A stretch of 64,000 nt of DNA from Gammaproteobacteria bacterium MFB021 (GTDB lineage Bacteria > Pseudomonadota > Gammaproteobacteria > Pseudomonadales > Halomonadaceae). How positions within the stretch are numbered: the first letter of the stretch is position 1; each line of letters opens with the position of its first letter. The notes under the pieces are model-generated. The model saw nothing but the letters and a program-made list of their open reading frames with translations, did no database searches and was not told the DNA's origin. Positions 31,257-40,278 of this stretch are shown one piece after another. The DNA lies in contig JNVT01000104.1 of NCBI GenBank assembly GCA_000737985.1, positions 1-64,000 on the forward strand, in the 5' to 3' direction. Position numbers and translations under genes: made by a program.

Positions 31257-31946
31257 ATGTCGACGCTGCTGGCCCTAGACGCCTCCTCGACCGCCTGCTC
31301 CTGCGCGCTCTGGCGGGACGACGACCTGATTCATCGTTTTGAAATCGCCCCGCGCGAACATACCCGCCGGCTGCTGCCGATGGTCGACGAACTCCTCGCC
31401 GAGGCGGATCTCGATCTCACCGCGCTGGATGCCATTGCTTACGGTCATGGCCCCGGTTCGTTCACCGGGCTGCGCATCGCTGCGGGTATTGCCCAGGGCC
31501 TTGCCTACGGCGCCGAGCTGCCGCTGATGGGGGTTTCCACCCTCGAGGCGCTGGCACTGGCGGCCCACCGCAAGTGGCATGCGCGTCACGTGATCGCGGC
31601 CCTGGATGCGCGTATGGACGAGATCTACGTCGGCGCCTATCGCTGTGCCGACGGCGAGCTGACGCCCTGCCTCGAGGAGCGTGTGATCGCCCCCGAGCGG
31701 CTGCGCCTGCCGGCGGAGAGCGGTGACCGCGAATGGCTGGGCATCGGCAGCGGCTGGCAACTGTTGGCGCGCATGCCGGTCGAAATACAGGCCGTGCTGC
31801 CCCAGACCCTGCCCGACGAGCTGCCGGCGGCCGAAGACATTGCGCGTCTCGCCGCCGCTGCCTGGGCGCGCGGCGAGCGCGGCGCGCCGCCGCATGCGGT
31901 GACGCCGGTCTATCTGCGCAACGAGGTAGCGTGGCGCAAGGCTTAG
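31257..31946 (+). CDS. tsaB: tRNA threonylcarbamoyladenosine biosynthesis protein TsaB
   Basis: A 229-residue member of the ASKHA fold that dimerises with TsaD in forming t6A37 of ANN-decoding tRNAs. The N-terminus LLALDASSTACSCALWRDD, the ATPase-like DAIAYGHGPGSFTGLRIAAG and IAQGLAYGAELPLMGVSTLE, then ALDARMDEIYVGAYR, are typical. The start ATG 31257 has a weak GGGAAA. A 15-bp tandem repeat begins at the last base of its stop codon. Adjacent adk is a common neighbour in Halomonadaceae-like genomes. Confidence 0.95.
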   Translation: MSTLLALDASSTACSCALWRDDDLIHRFEIAPREHTRRLLPMVDELLAEADLDLTALDAIAYGHGPGSFTGLRIAAGIAQGLAYGAELPLMGVSTLEALALAAHRKWHARHVIAALDARMDEIYVGAYRCADGELTPCLEERVIAPERLRLPAESGDREWLGIGSGWQLLARMPVEIQAVLPQTLPDELPAAEDIARLAAAAWARGERGAPPHAVTPVYLRNEVAWRKA

Positions 31947-32005
31947 TCACTAAAAGCACCGTCACGAAAAGCATCGTCACGGAAAACATCGTCACGAAAA
32001 GCATC
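31946..32005. repeat. 15-bp tandem repeat (4 copies) at the tsaB 3' end
   Basis: Four consecutive units of GTCACGAAAAGCATC, two of them exact and two with 2 substitutions, beginning on the final base of the tsaB stop codon. Confidence 0.9.
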
Positions 32006-32126
32006 GTGACGATGTGGAAAGGCCCAGGACGGGCCGAGTCCGGCTGGGTAGGTGACTCGCGGCGGCAGTGGCCACTCCACGCTTATCCCGGGGCCGTTGT
32101 CCCCCTCTGCAAGGAAACGCTTCATC

Positions 32127-32924
32127 ATGGATGTGTTGCATCTCGCGGCGCTGGCGCTGATCCAGGGCCTGACCGAATTCCTTCCGATCTCTTCCTCTGC
32201 CCATCTGATCCTGCCGTCGCAGCTGCTCGGCTGGCCGGATCAGGGGCTGGCGTTCGATGTCGCCGTGCACATCGGCTCGCTGGGCGCGGTGCTGGTGGCC
32301 TTCCGCCATGAGGTGATCAAGATTCTTTGCGCCTGGTTCGGGCAGTTCGGCGCGCGCGGGCCGAGCCCCGAGAGCCGGCTGGGCTGGGCGATCATCGTCG
32401 CCACGCTACCGGCGGTGGTGTTCGGCCTGCTGGTCGACGACTGGGTCGAATCCGCCGGGCGCTCGGTGCTGGTGATCGCCACCACCACGATCGTCTTCGG
32501 CGTGCTGCTGGGCATCGCCGATGCCCGCGGCAGCCGGGTCGAGCCGCTGGGGGCGATGACCTTAAAGCGCGCGCTGCTGATCGGCCTGGCCCAGGCGGTG
32601 GCGCTGATCCCCGGCACCTCGCGCTCGGGCATCACCATGACCGCCGCGCTCATGCTCGGCTTCACCCGGCAGGCGGCGGCACGCTTCTCGTTTCTGCTCT
32701 CGATTCCGCTGATCCTGGCCGCCGGTACCCTCAAGGGGGTCGAGCTGGCGCAGACGGGTACCGCCACCCAGTGGCACGAGATCGCCCTCGGCGTGGGCTT
32801 CTCCTTCGTCGCCGCCTGGCTCTGCATCAAGCTGTTCCTGGCTGCGCTCGACCGCATCGGCATGCTGCCGTTCGTGATCTATCGTCTGCTGCTCGGCGTG
32901 GTGCTATTCGTATGGGCGACCTGA
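32127..32924 (+). CDS. uppP: Undecaprenyl-diphosphatase (UppP/BacA)
   Basis: A 265-residue polytopic membrane enzyme that dephosphorylates undecaprenyl pyrophosphate to recycle the wall-lipid carrier; overexpression gives bacitracin resistance. Catalytic motifs are QGLTEFLPISSSAHLIL near the N-terminus and LIPGTSRSGITMTAALMLGF in the second half, holding the key Glu, Ser and Arg. ATG 32127 is preceded by AAGGA. The 3' end overlaps rsmJ by 13 nt. Confidence 0.96.
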   Translation: MDVLHLAALALIQGLTEFLPISSSAHLILPSQLLGWPDQGLAFDVAVHIGSLGAVLVAFRHEVIKILCAWFGQFGARGPSPESRLGWAIIVATLPAVVFGLLVDDWVESAGRSVLVIATTTIVFGVLLGIADARGSRVEPLGAMTLKRALLIGLAQAVALIPGTSRSGITMTAALMLGFTRQAAARFSFLLSIPLILAAGTLKGVELAQTGTATQWHEIALGVGFSFVAAWLCIKLFLAALDRIGMLPFVIYRLLLGVVLFVWAT

Positions 32925-33715
32925 GCGGCGCTGTGTCGGCGGGTGAAGTGGTCGTGGTGGGCGAGCCGCTGCGCTCGCTGGCGGCTCGCTACGGGCTTGC
33001 GTGGCGCGCCGAGCCGCCAGCCGAAGGGCTGGCCCTGCGCCAGGGCGAGGCCGGGCTGGAGATCGCCGGTGATCCGGCGCTCTACGGCCACCCTGTGCGT
33101 GCGGACTTCGTCAGCGGCGCTGCCGACCATCGGCGCCGCTTCGGCGGCGGCCGTGGCCAGCTGGTGGCCAAGGCTTGCGGCTTCGGCAAGGGCGTGGTGC
33201 CGCAGGTGGTGGATGCCACCGCCGGGCTCGGGCGTGATGCCTTCGTGCTCGCCTCGCTGGGCGCCGAGGTGCTGATGGTCGAGCGCGTGGCCGCGATCCA
33301 TGCGCTGCTCGACGACGCCCTCGCGCGGCTGGCGGTGGCCGACGAACTCGGCGAGATCGCCGCACGGCTGGCGCTGCGCCATGCCGATGGCACCACGGCG
33401 CTGGCGGATGCCATCGCCGACTGGCCGCACGCGCCGCAGGTGATCCATCTCGACCCGATGTTCCCTCATCGCGAGAAGTCTGCGCTGGTCAAGAAGGAGA
33501 TGCGGCTGTTCCGCGAGCTGGCCGGTGCCGATGACGACGCCCCGCAGCTGCTGGCAGCGGCGCTGGATCTCGCCACCCACCGGGTGGTGGTCAAGCGCCC
33601 GCGCAAGGCGCCGCCCATCGCAGGCCCGGCGCCCCAGCACGTGATCGAGGGCAAGACCAGCCGCTACGATCTCTACGTGCGCCGTTCGCTGCGCACGGAT
33701 GCCGCCTCGCCCTGA
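32912..33715 (+). CDS. rsmJ: 16S rRNA (guanine1516-N2)-methyltransferase RsmJ
   Basis: 267 residues, SAM-dependent. Motif I is VVDATAGLGRDAFVLASLGA, the catalytic-region motif is HLDPMFPHREKSALVKKEM, and the C-terminus VVVKRPRKAPP...HVIEGKTSRYDLY is diagnostic of RsmJ (YhiQ), which methylates G1516 of 16S rRNA. The ATG at 32912 lies inside the end of uppP, a 13-nt overlap implying coupled translation. The open frame extends far upstream antisense-like through uppP, but family similarity begins only after 32912. Convergent with arsB. Confidence 0.93.
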   Translation: MGDLSGAVSAGEVVVVGEPLRSLAARYGLAWRAEPPAEGLALRQGEAGLEIAGDPALYGHPVRADFVSGAADHRRRFGGGRGQLVAKACGFGKGVVPQVVDATAGLGRDAFVLASLGAEVLMVERVAAIHALLDDALARLAVADELGEIAARLALRHADGTTALADAIADWPHAPQVIHLDPMFPHREKSALVKKEMRLFRELAGADDDAPQLLAAALDLATHRVVVKRPRKAPPIAGPAPQHVIEGKTSRYDLYVRRSLRTDAASP

Positions 33716-33775
33716 GCCACTGCCGTGGCCGCTGTCGCCCCTGCTGTCGTGCCCGTCGATGTTCCCGGTCACGGC

Positions 33776-35083
33776 TCAGGGGGAGATCAGCGGTAGCCAC
33801 AGCGCCAGCGCGACCAACGTGGCCAGCAGTACCGGCGGCGTGATCAGCAGCCCGATCTTCATATAGCGACCCCAGCCGATGCGGTAGCCCTTCTTGGCCA
33901 GCACGTGCAGCCACAGCAGGGTCGCCAGGCTGCCGATCGGGGTGAACTTGGGCCCCAGGTCGTTGCCGATCACGTTGGCATAGATCATCAGCTCGCGGGT
34001 CACCGCTGGCACGTCGGCCTGGTGGATCGCCAGCGCCCCGACCAGGGTCGAAGGCAGGTTGTTCATTACCGAGGCGAGCAGGGCGCTGAAGAAGCCTGTG
34101 CCGACGGTGGCCACCAGCGGGCCGTGCTGGCCCAGCCACTCGAGCACGCCGGCGGCCAGCGGCGTGAGCCCGGCATGGCCGAGGCCGTAGACCACCAGAT
34201 ACATGCCCACCGAGAACCACACGATCTGCCACGGCGCGTGGCGCAGGGCGTGGCCGACCGAGACCACCGCGCCGCGGCCCGCTTGCCACCAGCGCCCGGC
34301 GATGACGATCAGCGACAGCGCGGCCGCGCCGGTGACGAAGGCCACCGGCACGTGCCAGGCCGGGGTGACGAAGTAGGCCACCAGTAGCGTGATCAGCAGC
34401 GGAAAGGCGGCGCGGAACACCAGCGGATCGCGGATCGCAGTGTGCGGCGGGTCCAGCTTCTCCAGCGCGTAGCGCTTGGGCACCCGGCGACCGAAGGCGA
34501 GCCACAGCACCGCCAGGGTCGCCAGCAGCGAGACCAGATTCACCGGCAGCATGACCAAGGCGTAGCGCGAGAACGAGATGCCGAAGTAGTTGGCGCTGAC
34601 GATATTGACCAGGTTGGAGATCACCAGCGGCAGGCTGGTGGAGTCGGCGACGAAGCCGGTGGCGATGATGAACGCCAGTGCCGCCTGGGGTGAGAACTCC
34701 AGACGCAGCAGAATCGCCAGCACGATCGGGGTCAGCAGCAGCGCCGCACCGTCGTTGGCGAAGAACGCCGAGATCACCGCGCCGAGCACCACCACCAGCG
34801 GGAACAGCCAGTGGCCGCGGCCATTACCCCAGCGTGCCACGTGCAGCGCCGCCCAGGCGAAGAAACCGGCCTCGTCGAGGATCAGCGAGATGACGATCAG
34901 GCCGACGAAGGTAAAGGTGGCGTCCCAGACGATATCCCAGACCGTGCCGATATCGCCCGGCTGGACGACGCCGGTCGCCAGTGCGAGCACGGCGCCGCCG
35001 ATGGCGCTCCAGCCGATACCCAGGCCGCGGGGTTGCCAGATCACCAGGATCAGGGTGACGACGAAAATGGCCAGCGCCAGCAT
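33776..35083 (-). CDS. arsB: Arsenite efflux permease ArsB
   Basis: A 435-residue, about 12-span transporter that extrudes As(OH)3/Sb(OH)3, alone or energised by ArsA (no arsA here). It closely follows E. coli ArsB as recalled: VIWQPRGLGIGWSAIGGAV, FANDGAALLLTPIVLAILL, SLPLVISNLVNIVSANYFG, SVMNNLPSTLVGALAIH and TPIGSLATLLWLHVLAKKG. A GTG at 35098 would add five residues, but ATG 35083 has GGAGA 8 nt before it and matches the family start. It is the last gene of the arsR-arsC-arsH-arsB set, separated from arsH by 84 nt. Confidence 0.96.
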   Translation of the reverse strand: MLALAIFVVTLILVIWQPRGLGIGWSAIGGAVLALATGVVQPGDIGTVWDIVWDATFTFVGLIVISLILDEAGFFAWAALHVARWGNGRGHWLFPLVVVLGAVISAFFANDGAALLLTPIVLAILLRLEFSPQAALAFIIATGFVADSTSLPLVISNLVNIVSANYFGISFSRYALVMLPVNLVSLLATLAVLWLAFGRRVPKRYALEKLDPPHTAIRDPLVFRAAFPLLITLLVAYFVTPAWHVPVAFVTGAAALSLIVIAGRWWQAGRGAVVSVGHALRHAPWQIVWFSVGMYLVVYGLGHAGLTPLAAGVLEWLGQHGPLVATVGTGFFSALLASVMNNLPSTLVGALAIHQADVPAVTRELMIYANVIGNDLGPKFTPIGSLATLLWLHVLAKKGYRIGWGRYMKIGLLITPPVLLATLVALALWLPLISP

Positions 35084-35167
35084 GCCAAGATTCTCCACGA
35101 GGGGCGCCGCGGGGCGCTAAGAGATAGCACCCGACGCGAACACCCGATGATCGATAAGGTGGCGCGA

Positions 35168-35890
35168 TCACAGATCGCGCTGGTTGACCCGGGCGGAGAG
35201 CTGGGCGGCGTTCTCCACGCGCTCCGAGTAGCGGTCGGTCAGATAGGCCGCGCGCCCGCGGGTCAGCCAGGTGAACTTCACCAGCTCCTCGCAGACGTCG
35301 ACGATGCGCTGGTAGTAGGGCGAGGCGCGCATGCGCCCGGCGTCATCGAACTCGTTGAACGCCTTGGGCACCGATGACTGGTTGGGGATGGTCAGCATGC
35401 GCATCCAGCGGCCAAGAATACGCATCTGATTGACCGCGTTGAAGCTCTGGCTACCGCCGCAGACCTGCATGACCGCCAGGGTCTTGCCCTGGGTGGGGCG
35501 GATGCCGCCCAGCGACAGCGGCAGCCAGTCGATCTGTGCCTTCATCACCGCGGTCATGGCGCCGTGGCGTTCCGGGCTCACCCACACCATGCCTTCGGCC
35601 CAGGTGGCCAGCTCGCGTAGCGCCGCCACCCGCGGATGCTCCGGTGCCGCGGCATCCGGCAGCGGCAGGTCGCGCGGGTCGAAGGTGGCCACCTCGCAGC
35701 CCAAGGCTTGCAGCATCCGGCCCGCCTCTTCGGCCACCAGGCGCGAATAGGCGCGCTCGCGCAGCGAGCCATAGAGCACCAGGATACGCGGCGGATGATG
35801 GGGCCCCGCCTCTCCCGCCAGGGCCTCGCCATCGATGGGCGAGAAGGCGGCGGAATCGAGCTGGGGCAAGGTGTCGAATGACGCAGACAT
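35168..35890 (-). CDS. arsH: Arsenical resistance flavoprotein ArsH
   Basis: 240 residues. An NADPH-dependent FMN reductase fold with the FMN loop [40 protein letters not shown], and the ArsH-specific [20 protein letters not shown] and [20 protein letters not shown]. ArsH oxidises trivalent organoarsenicals to less toxic pentavalent forms. ATG 35890 starts the family N-terminus, 5 nt after the arsC stop; the upstream open frame overlaps arsC and is discarded. Confidence 0.95.
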   Translation of the reverse strand: MSASFDTLPQLDSAAFSPIDGEALAGEAGPHHPPRILVLYGSLRERAYSRLVAEEAGRMLQALGCEVATFDPRDLPLPDAAAPEHPRVAALRELATWAEGMVWVSPERHGAMTAVMKAQIDWLPLSLGGIRPTQGKTLAVMQVCGGSQSFNAVNQMRILGRWMRMLTIPNQSSVPKAFNEFDDAGRMRASPYYQRIVDVCEELVKFTWLTRGRAAYLTDRYSERVENAAQLSARVNQRDL

Positions 35891-35895
35891 GGCGG

Positions 35896-36327
35896 CTACT
35901 CGGCGGTGGGCGGGTGGCTGGACGTCGGTGTCGGGTGCACGACCTCGCCATCTTCCTTGGTGAAGGTGTCGATTGGATGATCCAGCAGCGACAGCACCAC
36001 CTCCGACGGGCGGCACAGCGCAGCACCCTTGGCGGTGATCACGATCGGGCGGTTGATCAGGATGGGATGGGCCAGCATCGTCGTGATCAGTGTTTCGTCG
36101 TCGAGGGTCGGGTCGTCCAGGCCGAGCGTGTCGTAGGGGGTGCCCTTGCGTCGCAGCAGCTCGCGCGGCGACAGCCCCGTGGCCGCCAGCAGGGCCACCA
36201 GTTGGGCGCGATCCGGTGGGGTCTCGAGATAGTGGATCACCTGGGGCGTCTGCCCCGAGGCTTCGATCATCGCCAGGGCGTTACGCGAGGTGCCGCAGTC
36301 CGGGTTGTGATAGATCACGGGGTTCAT
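35896..36327 (-). CDS. arsC: Arsenate reductase ArsC (glutaredoxin-dependent)
   Basis: 143 residues of the ArsC/Spx-like thioredoxin fold. Catalytic [15 protein letters not shown] has Cys11, and the arginines that hold arsenate appear in [30 protein letters not shown]. It reduces As(V) to As(III) for export by ArsB, using glutathione/glutaredoxin. ATG 36327 follows GAGAG. It lies 9 nt after arsR, with arsH 5 nt downstream. Confidence 0.95.
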   Translation of the reverse strand: MNPVIYHNPDCGTSRNALAMIEASGQTPQVIHYLETPPDRAQLVALLAATGLSPRELLRRKGTPYDTLGLDDPTLDDETLITTMLAHPILINRPIVITAKGAALCRPSEVVLSLLDHPIDTFTKEDGEVVHPTPTSSHPPTAE

Positions 36328-36336
36328 GGGGGGCTC

Positions 36337-36702
36337 TCATGAAGGATCGGTCGATGGGCTGGGTGTGAGGCTGGCACAGTCGCCGAGCAGGCTATCCAGT
36401 GGCGCGCAGACCTCGGGGCTGCCTTGGCAGCAGTCGCTGACCAGAAACGCGGCCAGGGCGCCGACGGCGGCGAGGTCGGCACGGTAGATCATCGAGCGGC
36501 TCTGACGCTGGGCATGAATCAGACCGGCGCGGCTGAGCACCGCCAGATGCGCCGACAGCGTGTTGTGCGGCACGTCGAGGCGACGCGCCACCTCGCCGGC
36601 GGCGAGGCCGTCGGGTTCGTGGCGGGTCAGCAGGCGAAAGGCCGCCAGCCGGGTCGGCTGCGACAGCGCGGCGAAGGCGTCGAGAGCGTCATTAGTGTCC
36701 AT
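36337..36702 (-). CDS. arsR: ArsR-family arsenic-responsive repressor
   Basis: A 121-residue winged-helix SmtB/ArsR protein. The recognition region is AGEVARRLDVPHNTLSAHLA, and the C-terminus has SDCCQGSPEVCAP, a Cys-Cys...Cys cluster as used for As(III) by the Acidithiobacillus-type ArsR, unlike the E. coli CVC site in the DNA-binding helix. ATG 36702 begins within the predicted operator, and the operon arsRCHB is presumably autorepressed and released by arsenite. Confidence 0.92.
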   Translation of the reverse strand: MDTNDALDAFAALSQPTRLAAFRLLTRHEPDGLAAGEVARRLDVPHNTLSAHLAVLSRAGLIHAQRQSRSMIYRADLAAVGALAAFLVSDCCQGSPEVCAPLDSLLGDCASLTPSPSTDPS

Positions 36703-36730
36703 ATGTCCGAGAATATCGACATAATGTCGA
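36702..36730 (-). promoter_or_regulatory. Predicted ArsR operator
   Basis: TCGACAT-A-ATGTCGA (36716-36730) is a perfect 15-bp palindrome just upstream of arsR. A further TATGTC half-site at 36702-36707 pairs with GACATA of the palindrome. Position directly before the start codon fits autorepression. Confidence 0.7.
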
Positions 36731-36866
36731 GGCGGCAATCACCACGATGGCCTTTCGACGAGAATGAGAGGGGTATGACCTTTGTGTGACCTGTATGAGC
36801 GGACTACGCTCTAGAGGCTGTCTGGGCGGCAACCCGCCCAGCGCCCTATACGATCAAGGAGGTCGC

Positions 36867-37118
36867 ATGTACGAAGAGCAGATGAAAGGACGCACGGAGT
36901 CCCTCAAGGGCCAGGCGCAGGAAGCCGTAGGCCGGTTCACCGATGACGAAGAACTGCGCGACGAGGGCCGCGCGCGCCATGCGGCGGGCAAGCTGCAGGC
37001 CAACTACGGCGAGAAGCTCGACAGCGTGCGCGAGGCGACGGTCAAGAATCCGATCAGCGCGCTGGCGATCGCCGGTGGCGTCGGGGTGTTCCTGGGTATC
37101 CTGCTCGGACGCCGCTGA
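36867..37118 (+). CDS. CsbD-like protein with C-terminal glycine-zipper membrane anchor
   Basis: 83 residues. The N-terminal half, MKGRTESLKGQAQEAVGRFT followed by ARHAAGKLQANYGEK, follows the CsbD-like stress-protein pattern. The C-terminal half NPISALAIAGGVGVFLGILL GRR resembles the DUF883/ElaB anchor seen in the gene at 17095. ATG 36867 has a strong AAGGAGG 5 nt upstream. It would be a small stress-induced inner-membrane protein; ribosome or membrane binding is inferred from ElaB only. Confidence 0.8.
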   Translation: MYEEQMKGRTESLKGQAQEAVGRFTDDEELRDEGRARHAAGKLQANYGEKLDSVREATVKNPISALAIAGGVGVFLGILLGRR

Positions 37119-37151
37119 TACGCTCGAGTGCGCCACCCGCTCCCTGACCAC

Positions 37152-37180
37152 GAAAGCCCCGGCCCAGCCCGGGGCTTTCA
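37152..37180. terminator. Terminator after the CsbD-like gene
   Basis: GAAAGCCCCGG pairs with CCGGGGCTTTC around a 6-nt loop; A- and T-rich arms allow function in both directions. Confidence 0.8.
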
Positions 37181-37418
37181 TCGTCAGGAGGTATCGGAAG
37201 GTAGATGTCGACGCAGTTTCACATTTGACGCGGAAAATACTTGAGGCCAGCCTTCGTCGGGGCCATTATCTGCGCCCTTCCATCGGTCGCTGTGACCGGC
37301 GGAGGACCAAGACCGGGGTGGCATCGGGTCGGGGTGCGCTGAATCTGCACGACAGATGAGTTGCCCACTACCGATAAGACCTTCCACTGTTGACTTTTCC
37401 CGATCTGGAATCGAACTC

Positions 37419-38618
37419 ATGAGCAAAGTCCTGATTATTGGCGCCGGTGGCGTCGGCGGTGTCGTCACGCACAAGTGTGCGCAGCATCCCGAGGTGTTCA
37501 CGGAAATCTGCCTCGCCAGCCGCAACGAAGCCAAGTGCAAGGCGATCGCCGAGCAGTTGCCGCGCCCCATCCAGACCGCCCAGGTCGACGCCGACGACGT
37601 GGACGCGATCGTGGCGCTGATCGAATCGTTCAAGCCGGACGTCCTGATTCACGTGGCGCTGCCGTATCAGGATCTGACCATCATGGAGGCGTGCCTGCGC
37701 ACCGGCGTGCCTTATCTGGATACCGCCAACTACGAACATCCGGACGAAGCCAAGTTCGAGTACAAGGAGCAGTGGGCATTCCAGGAGCGCTACCAGAAGG
37801 CCGGTAACATGGCCACGCTGGGCTGCGGCTTCGACCCCGGCATGACCAACATCTACTGCGCCTACGGCCAGAAGAACCTGTTCGACGAGATTCATCGCAT
37901 CGATATCCTGGATGCCAACGGCGGCGACCACGGCTATCCGTTCGCCACCAACTTCAACCCGGAGATCAACATTCGCGAGATCACCGCGAATGGCCGCTAC
38001 TGGGAGAAGGGCGAGTGGGTCGAGACCGCGCCGCTGGCCGAGAAGCGCACCTTCGACTTCGACGGCATCGGCGAGAAGGATCTCTACCTGCTCTATCACG
38101 AGGAGCTGGAATCGCTCTCCCAGAACATCAAGGGGCTCGAGCGCATCCGCTTCTGGATGACCTTCTCCGAGAAGTACATCACCCATCTCAAGGTGCTCGA
38201 GAACGTCGGCATGACCAGCATCGAGCCGATCGAGGTCGACGGTGCCCAGATCTCGCCGCTGCAGTTTTTGAAGCGCGTGCTGCCGGACCCCGCATCGCTC
38301 GGCCCGCGCACCAAGGGCAAGACCAACATCGGCGTCATCCTCGACGGCATCAAGGATGGCAAGCGGCGCAAGGTGTACATCTACAACATCTGCGACCACG
38401 AGAAGTGCTACGCCGAAGTGCAGTCCCAGGCGATCTCCTATACCACCGGCGTGCCGGCGGTGACCGGCGCCATGCTGATGCTCGAGGGCATCTGGAAGGG
38501 CGATGGGGTGTTCAACGTCGAGCAGCTCGACCCCAATCCGTTCATGGAGCGCATCGGTGAGATGGGCCTGCCGTGGCAGATGGTCGAGCTCGATCCCGAC
38601 GTCGACCCGCTGGCCTGA
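37419..38618 (+). CDS. Carboxynorspermidine/carboxyspermidine dehydrogenase (saccharopine dehydrogenase family)
   Basis: 399 residues. NAD(P)-binding Rossmann motif KVLIIGAGGVGGVVTHKCAQ is followed by IHVALPYQDLTIMEACLRTG, TLGCGFDPGMTNIYCAYGQK and DANGGDHGYPFATNFNPEIN, typical of carboxynorspermidine dehydrogenase. It condenses aspartate semialdehyde with putrescine or diaminopropane to carboxyspermidine or carboxynorspermidine. ATG 37419 starts the Rossmann strand. The decarboxylase follows 11 nt downstream, making the SAM-independent polyamine pathway. Which diamine is used cannot be told from sequence. Confidence 0.93.
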   Translation: MSKVLIIGAGGVGGVVTHKCAQHPEVFTEICLASRNEAKCKAIAEQLPRPIQTAQVDADDVDAIVALIESFKPDVLIHVALPYQDLTIMEACLRTGVPYLDTANYEHPDEAKFEYKEQWAFQERYQKAGNMATLGCGFDPGMTNIYCAYGQKNLFDEIHRIDILDANGGDHGYPFATNFNPEINIREITANGRYWEKGEWVETAPLAEKRTFDFDGIGEKDLYLLYHEELESLSQNIKGLERIRFWMTFSEKYITHLKVLENVGMTSIEPIEVDGAQISPLQFLKRVLPDPASLGPRTKGKTNIGVILDGIKDGKRRKVYIYNICDHEKCYAEVQSQAISYTTGVPAVTGAMLMLEGIWKGDGVFNVEQLDPNPFMERIGEMGLPWQMVELDPDVDPLA

Positions 38619-38629
38619 GGGCCGGCGTG

Positions 38630-39820
38630 ATGGCTGATGCGATGAGCGATTCCACGCACGCGACGCCGGCGGAGATCTGCGGCTTCGATATCCACGCCTG
38701 CCCGTCGCCGGCCTACGTGGTCGACGACGCGCGCCTCACGCGCAATCTGGAGCTGCTGGCGCGGGTTCAGGCCGAGAGCGGTGCCAAGATACTGCTGGCG
38801 CTCAAGGGGTTCGCCATGTGGGATACCTTCCCGCTGGTGAGCCGCTATCTGGTGGGCACCACCGCCAGTGGGCAGGACGAGGCGCGTCTCGGCGCGGAGA
38901 CCTTCGGCGGCGAGGTGCATGTCTACTCGCCCGCCTTCACCGCGCCGGAGATGGAGGTGGTGCTGCGTTATGCCGACCACCTCAGCTTCAACTCGCCCGG
39001 CCAGTGGCGCCACTTCCGCGACACCGTCGCGGCGGCGGCGCGGCCGGTCTCCTGCGGGCTGCGGGTCAACCCTGAGCACTCCACCGGCGAGGTCGCGCTC
39101 TATGATCCCTGTGCACCGGGCTCGCGTCTCGGCACGCGAGCATCCGAGTTGCGCCCGGGGGATCTGGAAGGGCTGGAAGGGCTCCACTTCCACACCCTGT
39201 GCCAGCAGAACAGCGACGCGCTGGAGGCGACCCTGGCGGCGTTCGAGGCCCGGTTCGGCGAGTATCTCGGCGGGCTGCGCTGGGTCAACTTCGGCGGCGG
39301 GCACCACATCACCCGGGCCGACTACGATGTCGCGCGGCTGGTGCGGGTGATTCGCGAGTTTCGTGCCCGGCATCCACATCTCGAGGTCTATCTGGAGCCG
39401 GGCGAGGCGATCGCGCTGAATACCGGCTTCCTGGTGGCCACGGTGCTGGATATCGTCGACAACGATGGCCCCATCGCGATTCTGGATACCTCCGCCACCG
39501 CGCACATGCCCGATGTGCTGGAGATGCCGTATCGCCCGGAGATTCTCGGTGCGGCCGAGCCGGGTGCGAAGGCCTACACCTATCGCCTGGGCGGCACGAC
39601 CTGTCTGGCGGGTGATGTGATCGGCGACTACGCGTTCGACGCCCCGCTCGCCATCGGCGATCGGCTGGTGTTCACCGACATGGCTCACTACACCATGGTC
39701 AAGACCACCACCTTCAACGGCATTCGTCTGCCGTCGATCTGCCGGGTCGACGCCGAGAGCCGCGAGGTGCGCACGGTCAGGACCTTTGGTTACGAGGATT
39801 ATCGCCAGCGCCTGGGTTGA
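38630..39820 (+). CDS. nspC: Carboxynorspermidine/carboxyspermidine decarboxylase
   Basis: A 396-residue PLP-dependent alanine-racemase-fold decarboxylase. The PLP lysine lies in KILLALKGFAMWDTFPLVSR, and GLHFHTLCQQNSDALEATLA, WVNFGGGHHITRADYD, YLEPGEAIALNTGFLV and FTDMAHYTMVKTTTFNGI are NspC signatures. It decarboxylates the product of the upstream gene to spermidine or norspermidine. ATG 38630 has GAGGG 8 nt upstream; ATG 38642 is an alternative. A strong terminator follows. Confidence 0.95.
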   Translation: MADAMSDSTHATPAEICGFDIHACPSPAYVVDDARLTRNLELLARVQAESGAKILLALKGFAMWDTFPLVSRYLVGTTASGQDEARLGAETFGGEVHVYSPAFTAPEMEVVLRYADHLSFNSPGQWRHFRDTVAAAARPVSCGLRVNPEHSTGEVALYDPCAPGSRLGTRASELRPGDLEGLEGLHFHTLCQQNSDALEATLAAFEARFGEYLGGLRWVNFGGGHHITRADYDVARLVRVIREFRARHPHLEVYLEPGEAIALNTGFLVATVLDIVDNDGPIAILDTSATAHMPDVLEMPYRPEILGAAEPGAKAYTYRLGGTTCLAGDVIGDYAFDAPLAIGDRLVFTDMAHYTMVKTTTFNGIRLPSICRVDAESREVRTVRTFGYEDYRQRLG

Positions 39821-39848
39821 AGGCCGGCGTCGCCAGGTGGTACCCGAT

Positions 39849-39873
39849 AAACCCCGCTTCGGCGGGGTTTTTT
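39849..39873 (+). terminator. Terminator of the polyamine operon
   Basis: AAACCCCGC-TTCG-GCGGGGTTT followed by TTT, a textbook UUCG-loop terminator 29 nt after nspC. Confidence 0.95.
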
Positions 39874-39973
39874 AATGTCTGGAGCAGGCACCCGGGCCAA
39901 AAGGATCGCGAGAGGGTAGCGAGAAAGCGGAGAGGGGATAGCGAGCAAAGTAGAGAGAGTCGCGAGCGGGCAG

Positions 39974-40005
39974 AAAAAAGGCCGCCGAGACGGGGGGAGG
40001 CGGCC
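39974..40005 (-). terminator. Terminator of zinc-ribbon pair 1
   Basis: Read leftward, GGCCGCC pairs with GGCGGCC around an 18-nt loop and is followed by TTTTTT. It lies 70 nt past the stop of the second gene of the pair. Confidence 0.8.
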
Positions 40006-40074
40006 AAAGGGCTTGGACAAAAAGTTCGAACGTTGCGAGTCAGTGGAAGCTGGCGGTGCGACTGAACCAGACGC

Positions 40075-40278
40075 TTACACGGCGGCCATGGGTGAGCGAC
40101 TTTCGCTCATCGCGGCCACCGCCGTATCGGCACGACGCGATTCGTAGCGGGGTGACTCGAAGTGGTGCGCCGTACACTGAGCGCAGCGCAGCTGGCGCGT
40201 TTCACCCGGCCCCGAGGCGACGTAGAACTCGCGAAAGCCGCAGATCAGACACGGCTGTTCGAGTTGCACTCGACTCAC
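40075..40278 (-). CDS. Small zinc-ribbon protein B1 (second gene of pair 1)
   Basis: 67 residues, not a named family. It has CLICGFREFYVASG and, 14 residues after the first pair, CAQCTAHHFESPRY, a C-x2-C...C-x2-C zinc ribbon, followed by a disordered, charged tail. The paralogue at 44041-44256 shows the same CxxCG...CxxCxAH core. The start is GTG 40278, overlapping the upstream stop as GTGA, so translation is coupled. It could bind nucleic acid, or be a partner of the first zinc-ribbon protein; neither is shown by the sequence. Confidence 0.75.
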   Translation of the reverse strand: MSRVQLEQPCLICGFREFYVASGPGETRQLRCAQCTAHHFESPRYESRRADTAVAAMSESRSPMAAV

